From Hibiscus mutabilis (Eukaryota > Streptophyta > Magnoliopsida > Malvales > Malvaceae), in contig CM033745.1 of NCBI GenBank assembly GCA_019671005.1, forward strand, positions 41,709,834-41,773,833: 64,000 bases of DNA. The letters are read 5' to 3'. The notes under the pieces are model-generated. The model did no database searches, was not told where the DNA came from, and was given only the letters and a program-made list of their open reading frames with translations. Position numbers and translations under genes: made by a program. Shown piece after piece: positions 1-9,680 of the stretch (position 1 is its first letter; the number at the start of each line of letters is the position of its first letter).

Positions 1-235
1 ATGATTCGAATGCTTGATCTATGAACAACATGAGTTGTTCCATGTGTGCTAGTGGATTCCTTTTATGATCTCCTTTTTTTAATTCTCCATTGTTTCTATT
101 AAAAGCATTGATTTTGAGATTAACTTTTGATTGCTTGAGTGTTCGAACACTAGCTTGTAGCCTAAGCTAGTGGATTCTTCGTCTTAACATCTTAAAGCTA
201 GCCTAATCCTTCTAGGCCCAGTTTGGGATGTTACA
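1..235 (+). repeat. Element A 5' LTR, 3' end only
   Basis: The segment matches 7622-7854, the end of the downstream LTR, almost base for base and ends in TGTTACA just before a primer-binding site. The rest of this LTR lies upstream of the window. Confidence 0.9.
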
Positions 236-237
236 AT

Positions 238-250
238 TGGTATTCAGAGC
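238..250 (+). other. Element A primer-binding site (initiator-Met tRNA type)
   Basis: The site reads TGGTATTCAGAGC, the usual TGGTATCAGAGC complement of the 3' end of plant initiator-Met tRNA with one extra T. It lies 2 bases after the LTR end. The inserted base would weaken primer pairing and probably arose after insertion. Confidence 0.85.
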
Positions 251-375
251 CATGGTTTAGTTGATTCTAGGACTAAATCGAGTTAGAATTGCATCATTAG
301 TTAAATTATGTGCCACCTAGGAGTTGAACTCAATTTTTTTTAATTGTGATCTTGCTTGATGGAAATATCCTTTGA

Positions 376-1650
376 ATGTTACCAATCTTTCAGATGTTAG
401 GGACATGTCTGGGTTGGGACAAAGAGAGCCCAGTTGGTTCCTCCAACGAGGGTGGAAGGGTGAGGATCAATCAGGAACATCAGAATCCTCAAAGGGCTAC
501 TGAACCACAGCCTGAAGCTCCTCAAATAAACTCTATTCAAAAAGAATGTTTCCTCAGGATGACAGAAATTTTTAATCAATTTGTTGCCACCTTAAAGCAA
601 AATCCTTCTTCTGCACGGTAGCAGAGCAGTCTAGGGCTCCAATCGATAAACTATCTCAGCATCGGGCCTACACCTTCTCAGGTACGGTTGATGAAAACCC
701 TAAAGCGGCAGAATACTGGCTAGAGACCACTATCAGGATCTTGACCAAGCAATTATAGTGTTCAGAAGAATACAAGCTTGAATGTGCTCTTGCTCTATTG
801 GCTGATGAAGCCTTATGCTGGTGGGAAACTACGACCCTAATTGCTCAAACTCAATCTATCAATTGGGAATTCTTCCTGAAGGAATTTTGCAATAAGTACA
901 TTAGCGAGTAGTATTTAGCTGAGCATAGGAAATTGTTCTTGTATTTGAAGCAAGGAGGCAAACCCATAGAACAGTATGTCAATGACTTTTGCAAGTATTG
1001 CAAGTACAAGTCTGAGTATATCAAAAAGAGGAAGACAAATGCCGAATGTTTATCGATAGGCTCAATGATGAAGTGAGTCCTATGTTCATGACTCTCAAGA
1101 TATCTGACTTCCAGGATTTGGTGAATCGGGTGGTTGCCACTAAGTCCAAGATGAAAGCCGCTGAAAAGAGGAAAGAGAGTTACTATAGGAAGGATAAAAG
1201 GCAACGAAATGATAACAAGCCTCTTTGGCCATCTAAGAAATCGAATAATCAAGGAGGGAACTCATCAAACTATTTTTATCCCCCAAAGAGCAATTTCACA
1301 CCCAAGCCTTAGATGATAGTTAATTCTTCAGCGCCTACCATTTCGATCAATAGCCCGAGGTATTCAGGCAAGGATTCTCAGTCCCGCTTTTGTAACTTCT
1401 GTCAGAACTACCACTCGGGCCAGTGTAGGAAGCAAAAAATGCTTGTTTTCAGTGTGGGGGATTGGATAATTTCGTTAAAGATTGTCCTCAGAACCTGAAC
1501 AAGTCCACTGCTCGGGTATCTTCAAATTTCAATGCTACACCTCCACCTCGTGGTAAAGGACCGAAACAAGCTCAGTCAAGGAATTCATGAAGACATCGGG
1601 GACAAGCTCCTGCCTTTACACATCAAGAATCTCGAGCCCCTACTCAAATA
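376..1650 (+). pseudogene. Element A gag remnant (capsid and zinc knuckle)
   Basis: Gag packages the element RNA into virus-like particles in the cytoplasm. The remnant opens with a stretch (ESPVGSSNEG) also present in the gag of element B at 21239-20979. A capsid core follows, with the recognisable blocks YWLE, ALCWWETTT and EQYVNDFCKYCKYKSEY. Near 1396-1495 lie two zinc-knuckle relics, CNFCQNYH and CFQCGG..DCPQN. The second lacks its histidine. Stops interrupt the frame near 619, 757 and 909, and there are frame changes near 1040 and 1440. The true start is uncertain because the first codons differ from B's MSETRLG; the codon at 376 is simply the first ATG in frame. Confidence 0.8.
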
Positions 1651-1659
1651 TATCATGTT

Positions 1660-2195
1660 CGGGGTAGAGAAGAGGAAGACCCCCCCGATGTTATAGCCGG
1701 TACTATCAAACTCTTTCCCAATCCTGTATATGCCTTATTTGATTCGGGGTCAACCCATTCCTTTGTTTGCACTATATTGATTAAAATGTTTAAGTTAAAC
1801 CCTGAAGTTATCAACTATAACCTTGTTGCTACAAACCCTTTAGGTGATAGAGTGATTGTGAATCATATTTGTAAAAATTGTCCCCTATTTACCCAGGGCA
1901 TCCTTTTCCCTGCTGATTTATTATCCCTACCTTTTGATGAGTTTGATCTTATGTTGGGATTGGATTGGTTAGGAAAACATCAAGCCTGGGTAGATTGTAA
2001 TATAAAGAGACTATATCTAAATGGACTAGGCAAGGGATCTATACTTTTATTGGATAATAAACCCTTAAAATTGAACCCAGTCTTTGCCCCTATAACTAAA
2101 CTCGATAAATCTCAACCTGTATTGGAATCAATATTGAATGTTTCTAAATTTCCTGATGTTTTTCCCGAGAAACTTTTAGGATTGCCTCCAAATTG
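1660..2195 (+). pseudogene. Element A aspartic protease remnant
   Basis: Retroviral-type aspartic protease that would cut the Gag-Pol precursor. The catalytic motif DSGSTHSF is intact at 1741-1764 and the flap and second half are recognisable (FDLMLGLDWLGKHQAWVDC at about 1940-2000). The frame runs unbroken from the DSGS block to the TGA at 2194-2196, which falls inside the linker to RT (LGLPPN then stop, where element B reads LHGLPPTREVEF). Element B's matching region, at 19897-19500, keeps the frame open across this point. The protease part itself looks nearly intact, while the polyprotein is broken. Confidence 0.85.
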
Positions 2196-3480
2196 AGAGG
2201 TAGAATTCAAGATCGAATTCCAACCCATATCCAATCCTGTGTCCATCACTCCCTACAGGATGGCCTCAATCGAATTAAAGGAACTCCAAAAGCAGCTATA
2301 GAAGTTGCAAGATAAGGGATTTATTCAACCTAGTTCGTCTCCTTGGGGAGCCCCGGTTTTGTTCATCAGAAAGAAGGACAGATCAATGAGGTTATGCATC
2401 GATTACCAACAACTCAATCAGCTCATTATTAAAAACAAGTATCGACTACCCAGAATTGAGGACTTATTTGATCAACTCAGGGATGCTAGTGTGTTTTCAA
2501 AAATTGACCTTTGATCGGGCTATTATCAAATGAGATTTAAGGAATCAGACGTGCCCAAGATAGCTTTTAGAACCTGATACGGCCATTTTGAATTTCTCGT
2601 AATGCCTTTCGGTCTAACTAATGCTCTGGCCGTATTCATGGATCTCATGAACCGAGTCTTTAAGCCTTTCCTAGACAAATTTGTAGTTGTCTTTATTGAT
2701 GATATACTTGTCTACTCCAAAAGCAAAGATGAACATTCTGAACACCTCTGAGTCATTTTGCAAACTCTTCGAGAACATCGGCTTTATGCAAAACTTAGCA
2801 AGTGTGATTTTTGGTTATCTGAAGTATCCTTCCTTGGCCATGTAATTTGTGCTAATAGGATCAAAGTTGACCCGAAGAAAATCCAAGCAATTGTGGATTA
2901 GATGCCGTCTAGAAACATTCAGGAAGTTAGGAGTTTTCTAGGTCTAGCCGGATATTATCGAAGATTCATGAGAGGATTATCCACACTAGCTACAGCCTTG
3001 ACCAAACTTCTCAGGAAGGAGAAAGCTTTTGTTTGGTCGAAAAGTCAATAGTGTAGTTTCAGTCAATTGAAACAAGCCCTTACACATGCCCAGTCTTAAT
3101 ACAACCTGAATCGGGGAAAGACTTCACGGTGTTTAGTGATGCTTCCCACTTAGGGCTTGGATGTGTTCTTATGCAAGATGAGAAAATGGTAACCTATGCT
3201 TCCCGATAATTAAAGCCTCATCAACTAAATTATCCAACTCACGACCCTGAACTTGCAGCAGTTGTCTTTGCCCTTAAAATTTAGAGGCATTACCTATTCG
3301 GAGAAAGGTGTTACTTGTTTACCGACCATAAAAGCCTCAAATATATTCTAACCCAAAAGGACTTGAATCTTAGACAAAGAAGGTGGTTAGAACTGTTCAA
3401 AGATTATGATTCAATTATCGATTACCATTCGGGAAAAGCGAATATGGTAGATGATGCACTCAGTCGCAAACATTCGATTG
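2196..3480 (+). pseudogene. Element A reverse transcriptase and RNase H remnant
   Basis: RT copies the element RNA into DNA and RNase H removes the RNA strand. RT blocks are clear: SSPWGAPVLFIRKKD, LCIDYQQLN, VFSKIDL, MPFGLTNA and the catalytic FIDD at 2692-2703. The connection and RNase H follow, with FSDASHLGLGCVL near 3125, ELAAVVFALK near 3250, TDHKSLKYIL near 3318 and NMVDDALSRK near 3440. Stops fall inside RT (for example 2299, 2512, 2575, 2749) and a frameshift lies near 3080. The last RNase H block remains open for 76 codons. Key acidic residues of RT and RNase H are still present, so the damage is mostly nonsense and indel mutations. Confidence 0.9.
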
Positions 3481-3544
3481 GTAAGACTCTCCTTAAATCA
3501 ATTTGTAGCTTAACCTTGTTCGAACCTCATTTGTTGATATTTTA

Positions 3545-4805
3545 GTGTTATGTTGTCTTGTAGCCACAGTTGTAATCAATGCACATTTCAGACTTCATAA
3601 GGATCAAAAACTTCTAACCGAGCTACAAGTTAAGTCTGACTTGATATCAAGGATCAAAACTCTTCAACAATCTGATCCTGAACTCCAAAACATCTTGCGA
3701 ATGATGCAAGTCGAGCCCAGTACAGATTTCTCCTTGAAATCAAATGGACTACTCTATTTTAGAAATAGATTGTACGTACCAAACATTGATACTCCCAAAA
3801 GAGAAATGCTAACCGAAGCTCACCATAGCCCTTTCTCAATCCATCCCGGGTCTGTTAAGATGTACAAGGATCTGAAGGAGTTATACTGGTGGCCAGGAAT
3901 GAAATTGGCTATTATAGAATTTGTGTCTTGGTGTTTGACTTGTCAAGGAATTAAAGTTGAACATCAGGTCCCTAAGGGACTCTTGCACCCCATTGAAATA
4001 CCACAATGGAAATGGAAGCTAATAACCATGGACTTCGTCAGCGGGCTACCTTTATCACCAAGAAAGAACGATGCAGTATGGGTGATAGTGGATAGGTTTA
4101 CAAAGTCAGCTCATTTTCTACCAGTCAGAATGAACCTAAGTCTAGATCAATTTGCATAAATATATGTTCGAGAAGTAATACGTTTACATGGGATTCATAC
4201 TTCCATAATCTTCGACAGGGATTCCCGATTAACCTCGAGATTTTTGAGGTCCTTGCAAAGAGCTTTGGGAACCAAAATTAATTTGAGCACAGCCTTTCAT
4301 CCTCAATCCGATGGCCAATCAAAAAGAGTAATACAAGTCCTCGAAGATATGTTACGAGCTTTTATTGTTGAGTTTATGAAGAATTGGGAGAAATCCTTAC
4401 CCCTGGCAGAATTCACATATAACAATAGCTATCAAACTTCCATTCAAATGGTTGCGTTTGAGGCCTTATATGGAAGAAGATGTAGAACACCGTTATGCCG
4501 GTCTGAGCTGGGAGAAAGCAAAATATTGGGACTAGAAATTCTTAAAGAAACTGAAGAGCAAATTTGAGTCATTCATAAAAGACTTAAAGAAGCCTTTGAA
4601 AGACAAAAGGCTTAGCCGGTACAAGAAGAAGAGAGGTTCAGCACTCCGTGGAAGATCTGGTATTCTTGAAGGTTTCACCATGGAAGAAGATCTTCAGATC
4701 TGAATGAAAAGGAAAACTTAGTCCCCGATTCATAAGGCCTTTTGAAATTGTGGAAATAATTGGCCCGGTAGCTTACCAGTTAGCACTTCCAAAATGAGTT
4801 CAACA
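3545..4805 (+). pseudogene. Element A integrase remnant, catalytic Glu changed to Lys
   Basis: Integrase joins element DNA to the host chromosome. The HHCC zinc-binding region spans about 3805-3950 (EAHHSPFSIHPGS, CLTCQG). The core starts at ITMDFVSGLP (Asp codon 4031-4033) and continues to a second acidic block (FDRDSR, near 4213). The third catalytic position, normally E in DGQSERxIQ as in element B, is K here (codon 4322-4324, DGQSKRVIQ), so the enzyme would be inactive even without the stops at about 4157, 4565 and 4612. The C-terminal part (SPRFIRPFEIVEIIGPVAYQLALP-like, about 4715-4793) ends where the 43-bp LTR-derived patch begins. Confidence 0.85.
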
Positions 4806-4848
4806 AGATTAGATTTCTAATTGAGAAGCTAAATTCATAGATTTAATT
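4806..4848 (+). repeat. 43-bp copy of element A's own LTR inside its integrase tail
   Basis: The 43 bases match 5157-5199, near the start of the 3' LTR, without a mismatch by eye. They sit where related elements encode the VFHVSMLRKY-like segment between the integrase C-terminal domain and the chromodomain, so coding sequence has been replaced rather than simply split. Confidence 0.85.
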
Positions 4849-4849
4849 A

Positions 4850-5086
4850 GATCCATCTCACATAATAGAGCCCAAAGAAGTGGAACTCGATCCAAATATA
4901 TCTTATGAAGAAGAACCGGTTCAAATATTGAATCAGGAAATCAAGAGGCTTAGAAACAAATACGTATATCTTGTTAATGTATAGTGGAGAAACCACAAAC
5001 TTGAAGAGGCTACTTGGGAATCGGAAGCGATCATTAAAGAACAATACCCTCACTTGTTTACTCCAGGTAAATTCGAGGACGAATTT
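4850..5086 (+). pseudogene. Element A chromodomain remnant
   Basis: A C-terminal chromodomain marks chromoviruses and is thought to steer integration toward marked chromatin. In the frame after the LTR patch, the stretch reads a DPSHIIEPKEVELDP block, then a NKYVYLVNV-stop-WRNHKLEEATWESE block ending at KFEDEFTF just before the polypurine tract. W-R-x-H and ATWE are the typical chromodomain residues. One in-frame TAG (near 4981) lies between VNV and WRN. Element B carries the same domain in the opposite orientation at 13430-13640. Confidence 0.8.
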
Positions 5087-5090
5087 ACTT

Positions 5091-5107
5091 TTATGGGGGT
5101 GCGGATT
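5091..5107 (+). other. Element A polypurine tract
   Basis: The run TTATGGGGGTGCGGATT lies directly before the TG of the 3' LTR, the expected place for the plus-strand primer of reverse transcription. Confidence 0.75.
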
Positions 5108-7854
5108 TGTAACACCTCAAACTAAGGCCTAGAAGTATTAACCATCCAATGTGTAGAGATTAGATTTCTAATTGAGAAGCTAAATTCATAGATTTAATTG
5201 CTTAGGACTATTAAGTAAAGAACTAAAATAGTTACCATCAAATTAGATGACTAAACCGAATGAATCTTAAAGAGAGAGGAATGCGTGTAATATTAAAATT
5301 AGAAAGGATTCTAATTAGGTGTCATCTCCACACTATTGCATGTGGTGTGAGGGAGAGTCACTCGGCCAAGGGGAGGGGAAACTTCAAATCATTTTCTCCT
5401 TTTTTCATCCTTTTGGTCGAATGCTAGAGAGAGAATTAGGAGAGAAAGGAGTTCCTTGGAAGGAGATGGCCAACTTTTAATTAGTTGTTGTTACAATTAT
5501 CTTTCATTTGGACGTAATTAGAATGTAATTCTTCTCTTTTCCTTTCTTTTTGATTCGAATTAGGGAGGTTACAGCTCTTGAAAATGGAACAATGATAGTT
5601 AGGATGATGTCTTCATAATTATATTGTTAGCTTAAGTGAGCATGTAAATAGAGATGCTTAGTTTCAATTTTTAAAGGAGTAAATTGTGAATGATTCTTCC
5701 ATATGAGTAGTTATAGTCGAAGTCGTGCCTTGTTATGAACATTGGTGGGAATGAATGGTAAAATTGACATGATTGTAAATAGGACTATTTTTGCATGCTT
5801 GTTAAGATTAAGGGCTGTTGTAAGGGTTGTTGCAGTCAAATATGTTAATGTGTGGATTGTTTTAATATACATCATTGTAAGATTTAGGACTAGGTACTTT
5901 TTTTGGATGAAAATAACTACTAATGGACTGTTTTCGAAATTAAACTTCTCAAGAAATGTTGTTGCACTGTTTTGGTGGTTAATTGAAAACAATGAAATTA
6001 CTTATTGAACACGAAAGTATGGGATTATTAAGGAAATATAAATTGTGATTTAGTTAAAAGGCTAATGGAAATCAATAGGACATAAAGTTGTAATTCTCAC
6101 ATATGTTAGATCGAGAAGAGAACTTGGGAGAGGAAGCTATAGTTGATCGTCGTGTAGATAGCCAAAAAGGGATAGCTATCTGGGAGCAAAATTAGCGCAT
6201 ACCAATCTGTGAGTATAAATTCAAGTCTCGGGATAAGCCTTTGGCAGTCCCAAGTACCTTTGATATCAAATTTTCATTACTTAAATTTGTGTTAGTGTTA
6301 TTAGCTTATGGATGCTCAATTGATGGTTGTAGATGCAATAAGGTAAGTTGTGTGAGCTTAAACCTCTATACTCAATGGAATTATGACTAGATTCTTGAGA
6401 ATGTTATTAATTTTACATATCTGAGATGTGATTACTAGAAGGCTCGTTAATATGAGTCTACTTGGTTCCATAATTAAGGAAATAAAAGATATTCATAAGA
6501 AGCATTGATTAGGGTCGGTTAGATACGATTGGCATGACAATAGGGTCCCTTGAGCTCGACTTAAATTTGACTATGGTCCCTTGTTTGGTACCCTTGTACC
6601 CTTGTTTCACAGTGAAAATAAGTGAATTGTTGGTACCATTGTACCCTTGTTTAATGATTATTTGAGGAGAGATTCGTGTATCTAGGTTGACCGATAATCA
6701 AGGCTATGAAAGTTAAAAGAAATAAATAAGACAACAATATACAAATTGTTATATGTATAACCAATAGATTTGTTGTTCATATCATGGCCTCGAAAATGCA
6801 TAATTGTGTTATGATCTTGGACTGCTTGGTTAGTTATTACGTATTATAAATTGATACATATATTAAATGGACGTCTCTTAATACTTGAACTTGTGATATT
6901 ATAAGTATAACTTACTCACCTTGATTTATGGCTAGTCAAAAACCTCTATGTTACAAGTATGATAAAAATACAATGAGATTGTGATCATTATAGTAAATCT
7001 GGCCTTATATGTATTTTTCATAAATAGGTAGCCTTCCTAGGTATGTTTCTTTACTCATTGTTTTCCTTGACTTGTTCACGGAATAGCATTTCTGTTGTCT
7101 ACCTTGGGGAGATCGAGCAAGATCACAAAGAAAGCTAAGAGTATGTTTTGCTGCTATGTTTAGAACTCCATGTTGGTGGCACATGTTTTGTTAAGCATCT
7201 TAGATTAGGTGCATCTAGTTATGTGTTGTAAATATATATTAAGTAATATATGTGATGTGTAAATAATGTTATGATGGTGGTCGGCTGTTTTGTGTATTGT
7301 GAATATGGAAAATGACTAGTATGGTAGATGATGCCAATGCTTGCAAATTTGTAGTAATAATTATCACCATTGAAATGAATTGAACGGTACCTTGAACATT
7401 AAGATAGATATGAAGGATTTTTGTATTGATAACATATATAGGTCGAATTAGTGGCTAAAGACTGATGTTAAACCCAACCCTTGTGCTTGATGGTCATGTA
7501 TGATAATTATATGTAAGCCTGTTTTGTTGTGTCTAAAATTGGGTAATCTTATTTATGTCTTGATGTTACAAAATAGGATAGAAAGATCTCAAAGAAGCTA
7601 AGCAACCCTATTGTGCTAGTGATGATTCGAATGCTTGATCTAAGAATAACATGAGTTGTTCCATGTTTTTTAGTGGATTCCTTTTATGATCTCCTTCTTA
7701 ATTCTCCATTGTTTCTATTAAAACCATAGATTTTGAGATTAGCTTTCGATTGCTTGAGTGTTCGAATGCTAGCTTGTAGCCTAAGCTAGTGGATTCTTCA
7801 TCTTAACATCTTAAACCTAGCCTAATCCTTCTTGGCCCGGTTTGGGATGTTACA
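5108..7854 (+). repeat. Element A 3' LTR (2747 bp)
   Basis: The LTR starts TGTAACACC after the polypurine tract and ends GGATGTTACA. Its last 233 bases match the 5' LTR end at 1-235. It is AT-rich and non-coding; short open stretches near 5711-6008 are not conserved. A short repeat around ACCCTTGTACCCTTGTTT occurs twice between about 6580 and 6650. No promoter box could be chosen with confidence. The 5 bases after it (CTCCC) would be the target duplication, but the left partner lies outside the window. Confidence 0.9.
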
Positions 7855-8265
7855 CTCCCTCATAGTTTTCTCTTACATATATCTTTGGACTTTAGGAGAC
7901 GTGGTACTTGAAGGATCTCACTATTATATGGTTATTTTATTATTTAGTATGGAGCTATTTTAGTTATTCATATTATTATTTATTATTTTGGGACATTGAT
8001 GTAATTTCATACTTGGGGACTATTTATGTTTTTCGGATTATTTAAGTATTCTTTTACTATGATTTTATTTTAGAGATTTTAAGTAAACTTTGAACATTTA
8101 TTATGATATTTATGTATTTTATTTATTATAAAATATTTATTAAATTTCTGTTCTTTTATTTTAAATCAAAATATAATTTTCAAATTGGTTTTCATGAGGA
8201 TTAAGTTTTCAAACGTGACTTTCTAAATTCGATCTTTTCTTTTAGTCTGGATTTAAGGGGTTACA
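7855..8265 (+). repeat. Element F LTR, 3' portion
   Basis: An AT-rich stretch ends in GGGGTTACA, followed after 5 bases by a clean initiator-Met primer site, so it is the end of a 5' LTR. Its beginning is missing because element A abuts it; A most likely inserted into this LTR. It shares no clear similarity with the A or B LTRs. Confidence 0.75.
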
Positions 8266-8270
8266 TTTAG

Positions 8271-8282
8271 TGGTATCAGAGC
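8271..8282 (+). other. Element F primer-binding site
   Basis: A perfect TGGTATCAGAGC, complementary to plant initiator-Met tRNA, starts 5 bases after the LTR end. It shows that a second + strand retrotransposon begins here. Confidence 0.9.
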
Positions 8283-8477
8283 TAAGTTCAACCCTCGGAC
8301 TGTGAGGCTCACATAAAATTTTAAACCAAAAATGATTTTGCATACGTATTAAAAATTTTGGGGAAAATAAGATTTTTTTATAAATTTATTATTTTAAAGA
8401 ATTAAATATTTATTTTGAATAGAGACTTCAAGTATCAACTCTAATTCTAAGATTATTCCTTTTATAGATAGACTACT
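8283..8477 (+). other. Element F 5' leader
   Basis: Untranslated AT-rich leader between primer site and gag start. Nothing else seen. Confidence 0.6.
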
Positions 8478-8868
8478 ATGCCACCTCGTAGGAGCTCTAC
8501 GTTAGCGGTTGGTCGTGGTCGTGGTCGTGGTCGAGGTCGTACCGCTACTGTAGAGAGTGATGTTTCACCCCCTGCGGACCAACCACAGAACCAAGATGAT
8601 ATTAATGATGATGATGTAGAGGAGCAACCTGGGGATCAGACTGTAGTACATCAGACTGGTGGTGGAAATCCACCTGGTCAACAGACTCAGAATGATGGTC
8701 CACATGATTCCAAGGATAGTAAGATTGTGGGCATGGCTACTACTACAATGCATAGGGAGTTGCTTCATTACCTCTGCCAGTTTGAGGGTGTTAGGAGGCT
8801 CATATCTACCGAGTTCTTAGCTGTCGGGATGACTATGTTTGATGGGAAGTCTGGTACGAATCTGGCTA
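8478..8868 (+). pseudogene. Element F gag, N-terminal 130 codons, cut off by element D
   Basis: The frame begins with MPPRRSS and an RGRGRGRGR basic stretch, then an acidic, Q/G/P-rich disordered segment, then the start of a capsid-like domain (LLHYLCQFEGVRRL, MTMFDGKSGTN). This layout, with the ATG about 200 bases after the primer site, is usual for Ty3/gypsy gag. The frame is intact up to 8868, where the LTR of element D starts (TGTCGCAACC at 8869). The remainder of F should resume beyond the right end of D and E0, outside the window. The open frame continues about 20 codons into D's LTR by chance. Confidence 0.75.
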
Positions 8869-9680
8869 TGTCGCAACCCCCTTTCGAGGTGTTTCGACGT
8901 TTTGAAAACAAAATAATGGGGTCGCCACCAATCTATTAAAAGGTGTGATTGGAACACCGAAAAATGAGTCATTTCAATAAAATACTTTTATTTTTTTAAA
9001 ATAACGATTTTGGTCTACGAAAACACAAAAACGGGTTCGGGAGTCGATACCTAGCCGATTACAAAAAGTTTAAAATTCAGATTTTGCGAATTCATGTAAA
9101 GTCAAAATATTTGTCCGTTTATGAATTTAATTCTATTTTAACGGCCCTACCGCCATGAGAGTAAACTTCACTCACCGCCAACACTTCGGGCGCTAACCCG
9201 TTACCTCTCTTTGGTAGGACATCGCATTGATTATGTTTTACTTTTTAAACAAACAATCAGAGAAAAATTTAATGTGTTAAGGCTTTAATTATCCTAAATT
9301 ATTGATTATTAACCCTAGAGATTGGTCTAAAAAATTTTATCTATTAAGGGTTAAATATAGTTAACTGTATTTTATGATTTTTTTGAAAAAAACATTTTAT
9401 TCAAAGAGCGAGTCTCTAATTAGGGCTTTTAAGATCCTAATCATGGGGTCACCTAAGCTAATCAAACAAGAAACAAGAAAGAGACAAAGCAAATTAAATT
9501 TTTTAAAAAAAAGGGTTTTTATTTTCTTTTTTAAGAAAAGAGAAAAGTTAATTTATTTTAAATTTTTTATAAATGACCTTATTAAAAAACAAAATTCGTT
9601 GCCAAGAAAACAGTGACTGATTTGTGAAGTTTTTTAGTTTCATTTTCAGAATAAAAATAGTGGGAAAGGGGGGATTTAAT
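8869..9680 (-). repeat. Element D 3' LTR, part 1 (left of insert B)
   Basis: The stretch begins TGTCGCAACCCCC and is nearly identical to 38441-39321 of the right LTR, including a GGGTCGCCACCAA block and an A/T-rich segment. A stretch present in the right copy near 38620-38670 (GGGGAAGGGTTAGCACCCCC) is deleted here. It breaks at 9680 where B inserted and resumes at 25222. Confidence 0.9.
9676..9680. other. Target-site duplication of B, left copy
   Basis: TTAAT before B's LTR pairs with ATAAT at 25217-25221, one mismatch. The uninterrupted D LTR copy reads GGATTTAATGAAAA at 39313-39326, confirming the join. Confidence 0.8.

Larger units (their letters stand above)
1..7854 (+). mobile_element. 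Element A: Tekay/Del-type Ty3/gypsy chromovirus, degenerate
   Basis: This LTR retrotransposon has its parts in the order 5' LTR end, primer site, gag, protease, RT, RNase H, integrase, chromodomain, polypurine tract and 3' LTR. The domain order with a C-terminal chromodomain, and the motifs FIDD in RT and ITMDFV in integrase, place it with chromoviruses, most likely the Tekay/Del clade. The left part of its 5' LTR lies before the window. By eye the two LTRs differ at about 16-18 of 234 shared positions (around 7%), so the insertion is not recent. All coding parts carry stops or frameshifts, so the copy is dead. It ends next to the LTR remnant of element F. Confidence 0.9.

Noticed and set aside
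9374..9616. 80-codon Lys/Phe-rich frame in the D LTR
   Set aside because: It comes from an A/T-rich LTR segment and is not conserved in the second copy at 39000-39270.
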